The position numbers were made by a program, and so were the translations under genes. Shown here in pieces: positions 54,723-63,638 of a stretch of DNA of 64,000 nucleotides (its first letter is position 1; each line of letters opens with the position of its first letter). Below the pieces are notes generated by a model, which had not been told where the DNA came from, ran no database searches, and worked only from the letters and a program-made list of their open reading frames with translations. The stretch is from Bradyrhizobium sp. sGM-13 (lineage in GTDB: Bacteria; Pseudomonadota; Alphaproteobacteria; Rhizobiales; Xanthobacteraceae), in contig NZ_JAGWDK010000003.1 in NCBI RefSeq assembly GCF_018398875.1, forward strand, positions 62,001-126,000. The letters run 5' to 3'.

Positions 54723-54844
54723 CGTCGTCCCCGCGCACGCGGGGACCCATAACCACAAATGCGTGTGGTGAAAGGGGATTGTCGCCTCAGCGTGCCCAAG
54801 CCGGACATCGGTGGTTATGGGTCCCTGCGTTCGCAGGGACGACG
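54723..54844. repeat. Dispersed palindromic repeat, family B, copy 2
   Basis: Left arm begins gtcgtccccgcgcacg; right arm ends ttcgcagggacgac; both carry gggacccataaccac or its complement. It sits between the DUF2948 gene and hisD. Confidence 0.8.
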
Positions 54845-54913
54845 TGGAGGGTTGACGGCCCATGGCCGCCGCGCCATTGAGCAGGGGCCTCCGACGTCTC
54901 TCAGAAAGCCGCC

Positions 54914-56209
54914 ATGCCCGTCCGCCTGGATACCAGCAGCGCCGATTTCGATCCGAAATTCAAGCAATTCCTCGCCGCCAAGCGCGAGGTATCGGCCGAT
55001 GTCGAGCGCGCCACACGCGCGATTGTGGATGACGTGGCCGCGCGCGGCGACGCCGCCCTGATCGAGGCGACCAAGAAATTCGACCGGCTTGAGCTCGACG
55101 CGGCCGGCCTGCGCGTGACCGCGGCCGAGATCGACGCCGCCGTGAACGCCTGCGATGCCGCGACCATCGACGCGCTGAAATTCGCCCGCGACCGGATCGA
55201 GGCATTCCATCAGAGGCAGTTGCCGAAGGACGAGCGCTTCACCGATGCGCTTGGCGTCGAGCTCGGCTGGCGCTGGAGCGCGGTCGATGCGGTCGGCCTT
55301 TACGTGCCCGGCGGCACGGCCGCCTATCCGTCCTCGGTCTTGATGAACGCGGTGCCGGCCAAGGTCGCCGGCGTGCCGCGCGTGGTGATGGTGGTGCCGT
55401 CGCCGGACGGCAAGCTCAATCCGCTGGTGCTGGCGGCCGCCCATCTCGGCGGCGTCTCCGAAATCTATCGCGTCGGCGGTGCGCAGGCGGTGGCGGCGCT
55501 GGCCTATGGTACGGCGACGATTGCACCGGTGGTCAAGATCGTTGGGCCTGGCAACGCCTATGTCGCCGCCGCCAAGCGGCAGGTGTTCGGCAAGGTCGGC
55601 ATCGACATGATCGCGGGTCCTTCGGAAGTGCTCGTCATCGCCGACGCGACCTCCAATGCCGGCTGGATCGCCGCCGATCTGCTGGCGCAGGCCGAGCATG
55701 ACGCCAGTGCGCAATCGATCCTGATCACCGACAGCGCAGACCTGGCCACCGAAGTCGAGCGCGCAGTGGAATCGCAACTCGCGACGCTGCCCCGCGCCGA
55801 GATCGCGCGGGCCTCGTGGAACGATTTCGGCGCCATCATCATGGTGAAAGAGCTCGACGAAGCGGTCGAGCTGGCGAATGCGATCGCGGCCGAGCATCTG
55901 GAGATCCTGACCGCGGATGCGGAAGCGCTCTCGGCAAATGTCCGCAACGCCGGCGCGATCTTCCTCGGCGCCCACACACCGGAAGCGATCGGCGATTATG
56001 TTGGCGGCTCCAACCACGTGCTGCCGACCGCGCGCTCGGCGCGGTTTTCGTCGGGGCTCGGCGTGCTAGACTTCATGAAGCGCACTTCGATTCTCAAATG
56101 CGGGCCGGACCAGTTGCGCGCGCTGGGGCCCGCCGCGATGACCTTGGGCAAGGCCGAGGGTTTGGATGCCCATTCACGCTCCGTCGGATTGCGCCTCAAT
56201 CTGCCATGA
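54914..56209 (+). CDS. hisD: Histidinol dehydrogenase
   Basis: 431 aa. Last enzyme of histidine synthesis (histidinol to histidine, two NAD steps, Zn). Seen: [34 protein letters not shown] stretch [36 protein letters not shown], the catalytic [16 protein letters not shown] and [18 protein letters not shown]. Its stop overlaps the next gene. Confidence 0.97.
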   Translation: MPVRLDTSSADFDPKFKQFLAAKREVSADVERATRAIVDDVAARGDAALIEATKKFDRLELDAAGLRVTAAEIDAAVNACDAATIDALKFARDRIEAFHQRQLPKDERFTDALGVELGWRWSAVDAVGLYVPGGTAAYPSSVLMNAVPAKVAGVPRVVMVVPSPDGKLNPLVLAAAHLGGVSEIYRVGGAQAVAALAYGTATIAPVVKIVGPGNAYVAAAKRQVFGKVGIDMIAGPSEVLVIADATSNAGWIAADLLAQAEHDASAQSILITDSADLATEVERAVESQLATLPRAEIARASWNDFGAIIMVKELDEAVELANAIAAEHLEILTADAEALSANVRNAGAIFLGAHTPEAIGDYVGGSNHVLPTARSARFSSGLGVLDFMKRTSILKCGPDQLRALGPAAMTLGKAEGLDAHSRSVGLRLNLP

Positions 56210-56709
56210 ACAAGCCGCCACCAGACGATGACCAGCACAATCGCATCGTCGCGGTGACGCTCGACGAGGAATCGATCGGGCGCTCCGGCCCCGATATCGA
56301 GCACGAGCGGGCGATCGCGATCTACGACCTGATCGAGCAGAACCTGTTCGCGCCCGAGGGGACCGAGCAGGGGCCGTACGCGCTGCACATCGCGATTACC
56401 GGCAACCGGTTGATGTTCGACATCCGCCGCGAGGACGGCACGCCCGTGGTGGCGCATTTGCTGTCGCTGACGCCGTTCCGGCGGATCGTGAAGGACTATT
56501 TCATGATCTGCGACAGCTACTATCAGGCGATCCGCACCGCGACGCCTGACAAGATCGAGGCGATCGACATGGGCCGCCGCGGCATCCACGACGAAGGCTC
56601 GCGCACGCTGCAGGAGCGGCTGAAGGGCAAGGTCCGCGTCGATTTCGAAACCGCCCGCCGCCTGTTCACGCTGATCTGCGTGCTGCACTGGAAGGGGCAG
56701 GACGCATGA
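56206..56709 (+). CDS. UPF0262 family protein
   Basis: 167 aa, ATG overlapping the hisD stop (ATGA). Motifs: [38 protein letters not shown] strand [44 protein letters not shown] and [14 protein letters not shown]. The family is restricted to alphaproteobacteria and always follows hisD. Function unknown; fixed linkage to a phosphatase and Maf suggests a housekeeping task. Confidence 0.92.
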   Translation: MNKPPPDDDQHNRIVAVTLDEESIGRSGPDIEHERAIAIYDLIEQNLFAPEGTEQGPYALHIAITGNRLMFDIRREDGTPVVAHLLSLTPFRRIVKDYFMICDSYYQAIRTATPDKIEAIDMGRRGIHDEGSRTLQERLKGKVRVDFETARRLFTLICVLHWKGQDA

Positions 56710-56753
56710 TGCCGAAGAGTGCGAAGCGCTTTGCCGAAAGGATTTCCTAACGC

Positions 56754-57221
56754 ATGGAGGCGCCGCCCCGCGCGCGCAATCCGCAGGCCGTGCTGTTCGC
56801 ATGCGGGCTGAACAGCGTGCGCTCGCCGATGGCGGCGAGCCTGCTGCAGCAGATGTTTCCGCAAGGACTCTATGTGAAATCCGCCGGGGTCAAAAAGGGC
56901 GAGCTCGATCCGTTCGCCGTCGCCGTGATGGCCGAGCTCGGCCAGGACATTTCCGGCCACAAGCCGATCACGTTCGAGGAGCTCGAAGATTGGGAGGGGC
57001 TCAATTTCGATCTCATCATCACGCTGTCGCCGGAAGCCCACCACAAGGCGCTGGAACTGACGCGCACGCATGCCGCCGATGTCGAATATTGGCCGACGCC
57101 GGACCCGACCGACGCGGAAGGCAACCGCGAGCAAAAGCTCGCCGCCTATCGCGACGTCTGCGACGGCCTATTGATGCGCATCCGCCGCCGCTTCGCCAAG
57201 GCAGGCGCCGCGAGCGGATAG
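56754..57221 (+). CDS. Low-molecular-weight protein tyrosine phosphatase / arsenate-reductase-fold protein
   Basis: 155 aa. The P-loop CGLNSVRS (C17, R23: CX5R) and the later Asp in WPTPDPTD are those of LMW phosphatases. Members at this locus act on protein phosphotyrosine or serve as arsenate reductases; there is no ars context, so a phosphatase is preferred. Confidence 0.88.
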   Translation: MEAPPRARNPQAVLFACGLNSVRSPMAASLLQQMFPQGLYVKSAGVKKGELDPFAVAVMAELGQDISGHKPITFEELEDWEGLNFDLIITLSPEAHHKALELTRTHAADVEYWPTPDPTDAEGNREQKLAAYRDVCDGLLMRIRRRFAKAGAASG

Positions 57222-57248
57222 CCGTCGTGGGGGTGAACTGCCGGCCGG

Positions 57249-57366
57249 CGTTCCCCGGACGCTGCGCAACACGAAGCGTTGCGCTGCTGATCCCGGGGTC
57301 CATCTCAGCCATAGGTCCCGGCTCTGCGTTGCGTCACTGCGGGCCGCGCCGGGTCCGGGACACGAG
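57249..57366. repeat. Dispersed intergenic repeat, family C
   Basis: Arms cgttccccggac / gtccggga with internal hairpin cgctgcgcaacacgaagcgt and a second tggtcccggctctgcg-like block. Repeats of this composition recur between genes in Bradyrhizobium. Only one copy in the window. Confidence 0.55.
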
Positions 57367-57390
57367 ACGGCGAGCGGGTAAAGCTCTCAC

Positions 57391-57513
57391 CGTCGTTCCT
57401 GCGCAGGAACCCATACCCCCGCGGCCCAGCAGTTTGAGGAAGTGCCAGTCGCGCCCCTGTCATTCCCATGACAACCGCCTGTGGTTACGGGTCCCTGCGC
57501 TCCCTGGGACGAC
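57391..57513. repeat. Dispersed palindromic repeat, family B, copy 3
   Basis: Begins cgtcgttcctgcgcagg, contains gaacccatacccccgcggcc as in copy 1, and ends ctccctgggacgacgg. The arms are more diverged than in the other two copies. Confidence 0.75.
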
Positions 57514-57626
57514 GGAAGAACCAAAGCCCTTACAATCACTTGTTCCCCGGTTGTGGAATGGAGTGCCTTCCGATAGGTTCCGCGCGCGCGATCCACCCGA
57601 ATCCTTATCTCCCCGACACATCCAGC

Positions 57627-58250
57627 ATGCTTGGCCGTCCCAAACTCGTTCTTGCTTCCGGTTCGCCGCGGCGGCTCAGCCTGCTCAACCAGGCCGGCAT
57701 CGAGCCCGACGCGCTGCGCCCGGCCGATGTCGACGAGACCCCGAAGCGAGGCGAGCTGCCGCGCGCCTGCGCCAATCGGCTGGCGCGGGCCAAGGCCGAC
57801 GCAGCGCTGAAATCCGTTCACCTAGACGACGAGCTGCGCGGCGCCTTCATCCTGGCTGCCGATACCGTGGTCGCGGTCGGCCGCCGCATTCTGCCGAAGG
57901 CCAATCTGGTGGATGAAGCTGCGCAATGCCTGCGGCTGCTCTCGGGGCGCAATCACCGCGTCTACACCGCGATCTGCCTGGTGACGCCGAAGGAGGCGTT
58001 CCGCCAGCGCCTGATCGAAACCCGCGTCCGCTTCAAGCGTTTGAGCGAGGATGACATTCAGGCCTATATCGGCTCCGGCGAATGGCGCGGCAAAGCCGGC
58101 GGCTATGCCGTACAGGGCATTGCCGGCTCCTTCGTGGTCAAGATGGTCGGCTCCTACAGCAACGTCGTTGGGCTGCCGCTCTACGAATCGGTCACGCTGC
58201 TCGGCGGGGAGGGCTTCCCGATTCGGTTCGGCTGGCTCAATGCGAGTTGA
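57627..58250 (+). CDS. maf: Maf-like nucleotide pyrophosphatase
   Basis: 207 aa from ATG 57627 ([20 protein letters not shown]). Maf/YhdE family enzymes hydrolyse non-canonical or canonical NTPs (dTTP/UTP/m7GTP) to monophosphates. Visible: SGSPRR, the catalytic Asp in [14 protein letters not shown], and [28 protein letters not shown]. Followed by yacG with an 11-bp overlap. Confidence 0.94.
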   Translation: MLGRPKLVLASGSPRRLSLLNQAGIEPDALRPADVDETPKRGELPRACANRLARAKADAALKSVHLDDELRGAFILAADTVVAVGRRILPKANLVDEAAQCLRLLSGRNHRVYTAICLVTPKEAFRQRLIETRVRFKRLSEDDIQAYIGSGEWRGKAGGYAVQGIAGSFVVKMVGSYSNVVGLPLYESVTLLGGEGFPIRFGWLNAS

Positions 58251-58455
58251 CGGCCCCAAGGACGCCCCGAAGGATGGCCCCAAGGATACCGGCGCGCCCA
58301 AGCCGCCGAAACCTTGCCCGGTCTGCGGCAAGCCGGCCGACCCGGCCACGCTGCCATTCTGTTCCAAACGCTGCCGCGACGTTGACCTGAACCGCTGGCT
58401 CTCCGGCCGCTACGTCATCCCCGGCCGCCCCACCGACCCCGAAGACGCCGAATAG
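58240..58455 (+). CDS. yacG: DNA gyrase inhibitor YacG
   Basis: 71 aa. Zinc-binding Cys4: [20 protein letters not shown], followed by [17 protein letters not shown], the YacG signature. The N-terminal stretch [13 protein letters not shown] is low complexity. Overlaps the 3' end of maf, so the two are translated together. Confidence 0.95.
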   Translation: MRVDGPKDAPKDGPKDTGAPKPPKPCPVCGKPADPATLPFCSKRCRDVDLNRWLSGRYVIPGRPTDPEDAE

Positions 58456-58594
58456 CCGAGTTCTGCCAAATATTTGGGGATGGATAAGGAGGCGGGCCGC
58501 GCCCAGCGAAGCCGACGGCGAAGCTGGGTGGACACAGCCCTCCGACCTCTCTATAAACCGCCCGCTCGGTGCGGCCTTTGGGGCCTTCGAGTAT

Positions 58595-58670
58595 GCCCAG
58601 GTAGCTCAGTTGGTAGAGCATGCGACTGAAAATCGCAGTGTCGGTGGTTCGATCCCGCCCCTGGGCACCA
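58595..58670 (+). tRNA. tRNA-Phe (GAA)
   Basis: 76 nt including encoded CCA. Acceptor GCCCAGG / CCTGGGC; anticodon stem GCGAC/ATCGC region with loop CTGAAAA giving anticodon GAA; T-loop TTCGATC. Downstream lie degenerate copies of its 3' half (58720-58747 and 60905-60957), marking it as a site of past integration. Confidence 0.95.
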
Positions 58671-58719
58671 TTCAGTTCGATGCTGCCGTAGCCAACAGTC
58701 TCTTCGCGCAAAGGCTTGT

Positions 58720-58747
58720 CGCGGTGCGATTCCGCCCCTGGGTACCA
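58720..58747 (+). repeat. Degenerate copy of the tRNA-Phe 3' end
   Basis: gcggtgcgattccgcccctg followed by ggtacca matches the T-arm and acceptor end of tRNA-Phe with a few changes. Probably a scar of integration. Confidence 0.5.
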
Positions 58748-58839
58748 TCTTCTTCCGCATAATGTCGGCCTTTCGAGCTGACTGATCGTGCAACGTGACG
58801 ACGTCTGTCGCGCGTTGGTCGGCGACACAGGGAGAAGGC

Positions 58840-59110
58840 GACGAAAATCGATGGCGCCTGATATTGCGGCAATATCCGATACGAGGCTGACGTCGCCCCG
58901 CCAAGGTCGTGATCTGCCACTGCACCGATTGCCAAACCGGTTCTGCCTTCGCACCGTAGTGCCGACCGAGGAGAACAGCTTCCGCCTGCTGTCGAGAACG
59001 CCGACCGTCTACGTCAAGGTCGGCGAGAGCGGTAACAAGCGCGAACAAACCTTCTGCCCGGATTGTGGTGCTCCAATCTACTCCGATCCTATAGGTTCAC
59101 GCGCCGCGAT
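58840..59110 (+). pseudogene. Broken GFA (Mss4-like, glutathione-dependent formaldehyde-activating family) gene
   Basis: Pieces in three frames reconstruct one GFA protein: CGNIRYEADVAP, then AKVVICHCTDCQTGSAF, then TVVPTEENSFRLLSRTPTVYVKV and FCPDCGAPIYSDPIG. Single-base losses near 58899 and 58949 separate them. The CxC..C and CPxC zinc ligands are kept. After about 59100 the family's C-terminus is not recognisable. Not expressible as one protein. Confidence 0.75.
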
Positions 59111-59250
59111 GCGAGCCTCCGCGTCGCACCGGACGGACCGGCGGCGGGAAGATGGCGTTCTCGCTAGGCTTGATGTACGTCTCTAGATAGGAACCTGACC
59201 AAACGTGCCCGGTTCATACTATCTGGCCTACTGTATGGAGCTGCGCCTGA

Positions 59251-59859
59251 ATGTGGGCGGCACATCCTCCTGACAGCATTCACATCACGCTCAAGCTCGC
59301 GAGTTGCGGACTGTTGCTGCTGGTTGCTACCGTCTACTGGCGCGCGTACGGACCGAGCAATTTTCTCTGGCTGTCGGATATCGGGTTGGCCTTCACGGTT
59401 GGCGCAATCGTGCTGGAAAGCCGATTGCTTGCGAGCATGGCGGCGGTTGGCGTACTCGCGCTTGAGATCGCGTGGACCGCCGACTTTCTGTCAGGAGGCC
59501 GTCTTCTCAGGCTCGCTAGCTATATGTTCGACGAAGCTCTGCCGCTGCATCTCCGGAGTCTTTCGCTCTTTCATCTTGCAGTGCCGATAGCTCTCGTTTG
59601 GCTGCTTTATCGATTTGGCTATGATCCGCGCGCACTAGTTTGGCAGATTTGTGTGACCTGGGCAGCCCTCGCCCTGAGTTACGGTTTGACCGAACCGGCC
59701 AAGAACATCAATTGGGTATTCGGCCCCGGGCGTGAGCCACAGCAGGTGATCGCGCCATCCGCCTACTTCGCAATCGAAATGGCGGTTATACCGGCCTTGG
59801 TGCTGCTTCCCACGCACCTCGTTCTGAAACGGTTGTTCCCGGTAACCCATCAGATGTAG
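59251..59859 (+). CDS. Multi-pass membrane protein of unknown function (202 aa)
   Basis: About six helices (e.g. LKLASCGLLLLVATVYW, FLWLSDIGLAFTVGAIVL, LHLRSLSLFHLAVPIALVWLLYRFG). Conserved-looking polar residues lie within helices: WTADFL, SLFHLAVP, GLTEPAKNINWVFG. I recall similar integral membrane proteins in rhizobia annotated only as hypothetical. Lies in the decayed stretch after tRNA-Phe but appears intact. Confidence 0.7.
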   Translation: MWAAHPPDSIHITLKLASCGLLLLVATVYWRAYGPSNFLWLSDIGLAFTVGAIVLESRLLASMAAVGVLALEIAWTADFLSGGRLLRLASYMFDEALPLHLRSLSLFHLAVPIALVWLLYRFGYDPRALVWQICVTWAALALSYGLTEPAKNINWVFGPGREPQQVIAPSAYFAIEMAVIPALVLLPTHLVLKRLFPVTHQM

Positions 59860-60358
59860 CCGGGAAGTTGAAGCACATAAGCGTCCGCGCGACGTGGTGC
59901 AAACTCGGCAACCTGGTGCACTGGAACAGGCGCTGTGCAATGGCCAAGCATCGCAACAACGCTCGAAACACGAGCTCCCCCGTGACGTTTTGACGTTCGT
60001 CTTCCACAGAGCAAAAGCTGAGCTCGCTTGGGAGTTCATGAACTGCCTCATGCGAAGGTTGGATGGGGTATGAGCGGATTGCCCGTGCCGACACTTCCCT
60101 TCTGGCGGAGAACGACCAATCTTTTGGAACGGACCTATTCCCGGTGGCCACAGGTGGAGGCGCTAGTCGGGAACGATCGCGGCTGACATGCGTTGATTTG
60201 ATGCTTCTAGGTTGATGCGTGTTGCATCGGAAATTCTACGCGACCCAAGTGTTCAGCCGTCGGGCGGCGTGACATTCCGATTTCAACGCTCGCGAATCTA
60301 CATGGCGGCGGGCCATGCGAAAACGAGCGGAACCGCCGAATTAGCCAGGAGTAGACGC
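59860..60358. other. Intergenic region containing an EcfG promoter
   Basis: The first 300 bases have no supported gene. The last part holds the promoter listed at 60170-60194 and the leader of the CsbD-type gene. Confidence 0.5.
60170..60194 (+). promoter_or_regulatory. EcfG (general stress sigma factor) promoter
   Basis: GGAAC (60170-60174), a 16-base spacer, then CGTT (60191-60194): an exact match to the EcfG consensus GGAAC-N16/17-CGTT known from alphaproteobacteria. It points into the DUF3072-CsbD gene, with a predicted leader of about 155 nt. CsbD proteins are classic general-stress proteins, which supports the call. Confidence 0.75.
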
Positions 60359-60778
60359 ATGAACGTCAGCCATCCGAATGCATTCGACACGCGAAAGAAC
60401 CCGGACGACTGGGTCTGCGGCACCGAACCAATGACAGCTGCGCAGGCCTCGTGTCTGCAGATGCTTGCTGAAGAGGCGCATGAGCCGTTCCCGTTCCGGA
60501 AGAACATGACCAAGGCGGAAGCCTCGAAACTGATCGATCAGTTCCGCGGCAAGGTCGGGTTCAAAGGTGAATCCAGCGATGCAACGACAGTCGGCTCGAT
60601 GACTCCAGCTGAGGCCATCAAGGACCGGATCGTGGGAAAGGCCAAGCAGATCGCGGGCAAAATGGTAGGTGATCAGGTGCTGCACGATGAAGGCAAAGCC
60701 CAGGACGAGAAAGGCCGCCAACACAATGAGGAGGCAGGCGATCTCAAGCCGTTGGGCAATCTCGATCGTCTCACCTGA
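60359..60778 (+). CDS. DUF3072 - CsbD fused stress protein
   Basis: 139 aa from ATG 60359, with AGGAG seven bases upstream; frames opening near 60212 would lengthen it. N-terminal DUF3072 (NPDDWVCGTEPMTAAQASCLQMLAEEAHEPF), then a CsbD-like helical domain (AIKDRIVGKAKQIAGKMVGDQVLHDEGKAQDEKGRQ), hydrophilic. Expected to be cytoplasmic and induced by stress through EcfG. Molecular role of either domain is unknown. Confidence 0.85.
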   Translation: MNVSHPNAFDTRKNPDDWVCGTEPMTAAQASCLQMLAEEAHEPFPFRKNMTKAEASKLIDQFRGKVGFKGESSDATTVGSMTPAEAIKDRIVGKAKQIAGKMVGDQVLHDEGKAQDEKGRQHNEEAGDLKPLGNLDRLT

Positions 60779-60904
60779 GCCGGCGCGATGCATTCAAACC
60801 AACTGAGCACGCCGCAGCCAATTGAGCCGACCTCGTTGGAGACCTTTGCGAAAATTGCGGGCGACCTGAGCCCCCGGACGATAGCTGCGCTGTCACGCGC
60901 CGCA

Positions 60905-60957
60905 GACGACTGAAAATCGCAGTATCATCGGTGGTTCGATTCCGGCCCTGGGCACCA
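60905..60957 (+). repeat. Degenerate 3'-half copy of tRNA-Phe
   Basis: gacgactgaaaatcgcagta, then tcggtggttcgat and ccctgggcacca, aligned to tRNA-Phe 58622-58670 with a net 3-base insertion and a few substitutions. It lacks the 5' half, so is not a tRNA; it looks like an attachment-site remnant (attR-like). Confidence 0.7.
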
Positions 60958-60976
60958 TGACGTCCTCTCGAAGCGA

Positions 60977-61327
60977 TCAATAAAAGAACCGCTCCTCGAC
61001 GATCTTGCCGTCCTTGACGGTGTAGAGGCCGATTTCGTCCATCTGCGTGCGCTGGCCGGTCGCCTTGGGCGTCACGTCGATCTTGAAGCGCAGGGCGAAG
61101 CGATCGCCGTTCACATAAGGCCCCTCGGCTTCGAAGCTATGCACATCGTGATTGGCGGTCCACCATTCGCCCTTGCCGTGCACCGCCGCGCGGCCGCGGA
61201 CCTCGTGCATCGGCCCCTCCTGGGCCTCGTAGCTCACGACGTCGTCCGACCAGAAGCGCTCCGCCTCGTCGAACTTGCCGGCTTTGAGTGCGGCGGTGAA
61301 CTGCTTGGCAATCTCGGTGGTGCTCAT
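60977..61327 (-). CDS. SnoaL-like (NTF2-fold) protein
   Basis: 116 aa from ATG 61327 with GGGAGGA upstream. STTEIAKQFTAALKAGKFDEAERFWSDDVVSYEAQEGPMHEVRGRAAV is the SnoaL-2 opening; DRFALRFKIDVTPKATGQRTQMDEIGLYTVKDGKIVEERFFY closes the barrel. Enzymatic role unknown. Confidence 0.88.
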   Translation of the reverse strand: MSTTEIAKQFTAALKAGKFDEAERFWSDDVVSYEAQEGPMHEVRGRAAVHGKGEWWTANHDVHSFEAEGPYVNGDRFALRFKIDVTPKATGQRTQMDEIGLYTVKDGKIVEERFFY

Positions 61328-61451
61328 AACGATTCCTCCCACTCTTACTCTCGCTACATATCTTCTCTTCAGATCTTGTCGATGATGTGAACTGCCGGGC
61401 GTAGTCTGAAGCCGGGCCGACGTGTATCAAGGTACCAAATGGAGAAATCCC

Positions 61452-61799
61452 TTGTCCGAGCCTGATCGATCGACTCTACGAGACCCGGAGCCCATGCGCG
61501 CCACCGCCCGTCTGCCCGGCCTCGAGATCGAGATTGTCCACCGCCGGTCGGCAGAGGGCGATCGCGAGCAGATTTCCATCAACATGCTGGCGGTGCCCTC
61601 GTTCGATGCGTTCGAGCAATATCTGCGCGCGATGAACCCGTTCGCGCTTTGGGCCGAGGCCGCGCGAGCTGTCTGGGCGCCGTGGTTTGAGGCCACGCGC
61701 ACGGCAACGTTGCCATACGTGGATTCGCCGAAGCTGATCAAGGGCGATCCGCAGCCGGATTCGGAAAGGGCGGATAGCGCTCCCGCACAGCGACAGTAG
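61452..61799 (+). CDS. Hypothetical protein (115 aa)
   Basis: I choose TTG 61452 because GGAGAAAT lies just upstream; an ATG at 61494 (MRATARLPGLEIEI) is the alternative. A beta-rich first part (LPGLEIEIVHRRSAEGDREQISINML) and a helical second part with three Trp (FALWAEAARAVWAPWFEATR). No recognised family; phasin-like spacing of aromatic residues is suggestive but too weak to use. Confidence 0.6.
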   Translation: MSEPDRSTLRDPEPMRATARLPGLEIEIVHRRSAEGDREQISINMLAVPSFDAFEQYLRAMNPFALWAEAARAVWAPWFEATRTATLPYVDSPKLIKGDPQPDSERADSAPAQRQ

Positions 61800-62285
61800 A
61801 CTTGGCATTTCAATCGTTGCGTCCATAAGCCCTGTCAGGGCTCAGAGTGGGAATTCATGTACGGTGACAGTGCACTTAAACTGATTCCTGTCGCTTGTGC
61901 CGGAGTTAAGTGCACTGTCACCGTAACCCCTGGATTGCGCGCAACGATGCGCATGAAGACGTTTTAATTTTCGAGTTCTGGACCAACGGCAAAGGGAAAC
62001 TCGACGTTTGGTTTCTCACGTCATCCAAACGATACGACGCGCAGATCAAGCGCATCCTGCGTCAAAAGACCGACTGCGATGCAAGCGGGTCGAGCACTAT
62101 TTCGACGTCCCCAACGCAATCCGCCTAGGCCGAAGGCAACATCGACAATAGCCCGCAACTGCCAATCAAAGAAATCAAGGTCGGTGGAATGCGCACCAAA
62201 GGTCCCAAATTTGCTGAGACGGCAGCATCCCTGGGCACCATCAAGCAGGCATTGATGCCAAGCATGGCGAACGGCCGAATTGAGC
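61800..62285. other. Debris region: inverted repeat and gene fragments
   Basis: After the 20-bp inverted repeat, an open frame to 62128 reads WIARNDAHEDVLIFEFWTNGKGKLDVW without a start signal, and another from 62129 to about 62322 reads IKEIKVGGMRTKGPKFAETA and further. Both look like pieces of coding sequence without proper beginnings. 12 bases at 62229-62240 equal the tRNA-Phe 3' end. Confidence 0.4.
61860..61925. repeat. 20-bp perfect inverted repeat, possible mobile-element ends
   Basis: Left arm 61860-61879 (begins tacggtgacagtgc) and right arm 61906-61925 (ends gcactgtcaccgta) are perfectly complementary over 20 bases with a 26-base spacer. The motif ggtgacagtgcacttaa is one I have seen around REP-associated transposase (RAYT) elements. 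No transposase gene is beside it. Confidence 0.6.
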
Positions 62286-62951
62286 CTAGGGCAGATGTTT
62301 ATCAGTTAAGGATCCGGCAGTGAAAACCGCCAATTGAGCGTCGAAAGCACGCTTGAAGGCCGGCCGCGCTTCGCCGCGGGCGACGTAGGCGGAGAGGTTC
62401 GGATATTCGTCCAATAGGCCCGATCCGTTCAACCTGCGCAGCACCGTTACCATCAGCAGGTCACCGGCGCTGAACGCGCCATCGAGCCAGTCGGCATCGC
62501 CAAGCCGACGGGAAAGTTCGTCCAGCCGGCCACGGACGCGATCCTCGAGGATAGGCAGGCGCTGCTCGTACCAGGTCTTGTCGCGCTCCACGAGTGTGGC
62601 CATTTCGCGATCAACAATTGGCGGCTCCACCGTGTTGAGCGCGGCAAACATCCATGTGATCGCGCGCGCCCGGGCATTCGCATCGTTCGGCAGCAGGCTA
62701 CTATTGCGCTCCGCGATATGGAACACGATCGCTCCCGACTCGAACAGGGCGAGATTGCCTTCTTCATAGGTCGGAATCTGCCCGAATGGATGAAGCGCAC
62801 GATGCGCGGGCTCCTTCATATCGTCGAACGAAACAAGACGAACGTCGTACGGTTGACCTACTTCTTCGAGCGCCCAATGAACACGCATGTCACGTGCCTG
62901 TCCCTTGCCGCGGTCGGGCGACCGTTCAAAAGCTGTGATGGTGGGGGTCAT
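62286..62951 (-). CDS. Glutathione S-transferase
   Basis: 221 aa. Thioredoxin-like N-domain with RVHWALEEVGQPYDVRLVSFDDMK, the cis-Pro in FGQIPTYEEG and ESGAIVFHIAE (glutathione gamma-Glu site), then an all-helical C-domain with the N-capping Asp in LDGAFSAGDLLMVTVLRRL. Substrate unknown. Confidence 0.92.
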   Translation of the reverse strand: MTPTITAFERSPDRGKGQARDMRVHWALEEVGQPYDVRLVSFDDMKEPAHRALHPFGQIPTYEEGNLALFESGAIVFHIAERNSSLLPNDANARARAITWMFAALNTVEPPIVDREMATLVERDKTWYEQRLPILEDRVRGRLDELSRRLGDADWLDGAFSAGDLLMVTVLRRLNGSGLLDEYPNLSAYVARGEARPAFKRAFDAQLAVFTAGSLTDKHLP

Positions 62952-63638
62952 TGGAGGACTCCGGTGATTGCATGACGCTGTCGAAAGTGATGTGCGTGAT
63001 TGCGACGATCTTTCCCACGGTCAGGTATCCAGTTCTTGCGCTTTGCATCCGGAGGACGAACGACCGGCGCGGCTCCCGACAACTTGCCTCGCTTTCTTTG
63101 TCCATGGGATTTCGCGACCGCCACCGGCGAACGACCTGAAACCCTTCCGCCAGCGAAGGCGTGAAGCAGATACGGCAAGCCGGATGAGCCAACGGGTCGC
63201 GCGAATGCGCGCCCGATGACAGGCTCCGCAGTATCCGGGAGTTTTCATTGATATCCCCATCCCCGCATGTCGCTTCGCTCGTGAGGGTTCCCTGCCGATG
63301 GTTCCAACGTTGTGCGCGATCGAGATGTGCACGCTGGGTGGCACCACAGCACAAGTTCAGCGTCGGCAACCGGACATTGCATCACAATGCCTCGATCGCG
63401 CTGAAAGATCACAATAACGCCCGGTCGATGGCCTACAGCGGCGAACCTTAGTTGGCGCGATCCAGCGATCCCTTGTTCTCGGCCGAAATACCGCGAGAAG
63501 GATAACGCGCCGATTCCGCGATAGCGGAGCGACGCGGCGCCTAATCCATGCCGGCGCGAGCCGGGTGCAACATCTGCCACATGTGCAGGCCGGCGTCGCT
63601 GGCCGCCCGACCTGCTGAGCAAAGAGCAGGAGGCTCTC
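62952..63638. other. Non-coding or decayed region before the CHRD gene
   Basis: No intact gene is supported. The block 63155-63300 (around gccggatgagccaacgggtc and gtgagggttccctgcc) resembles another common Bradyrhizobium intergenic repeat; this is from memory and weak. Frames elsewhere lack start signals. Confidence 0.35.

Larger units (their letters stand above)
57222..57626. other. Gap filled by palindromic repeats
   Basis: The whole interval is repeat-derived (57249-57366 and 57391-57513, listed separately) plus a short leader of maf. In many Rhizobiales infA stands here; I find no infA-like sequence. Confidence 0.6.

Noticed and set aside
54723..57513. CRISPR array from repeated similar segments
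   Set aside because: The repeats are about 120 bp, palindromic, few and thousands of bases apart, not short and regularly spaced.
60905..60957. Second tRNA-Phe gene
   Set aside because: Only the 3' half is present, with an insertion in the variable region and changes in the T-stem; the 5' half cannot be found.
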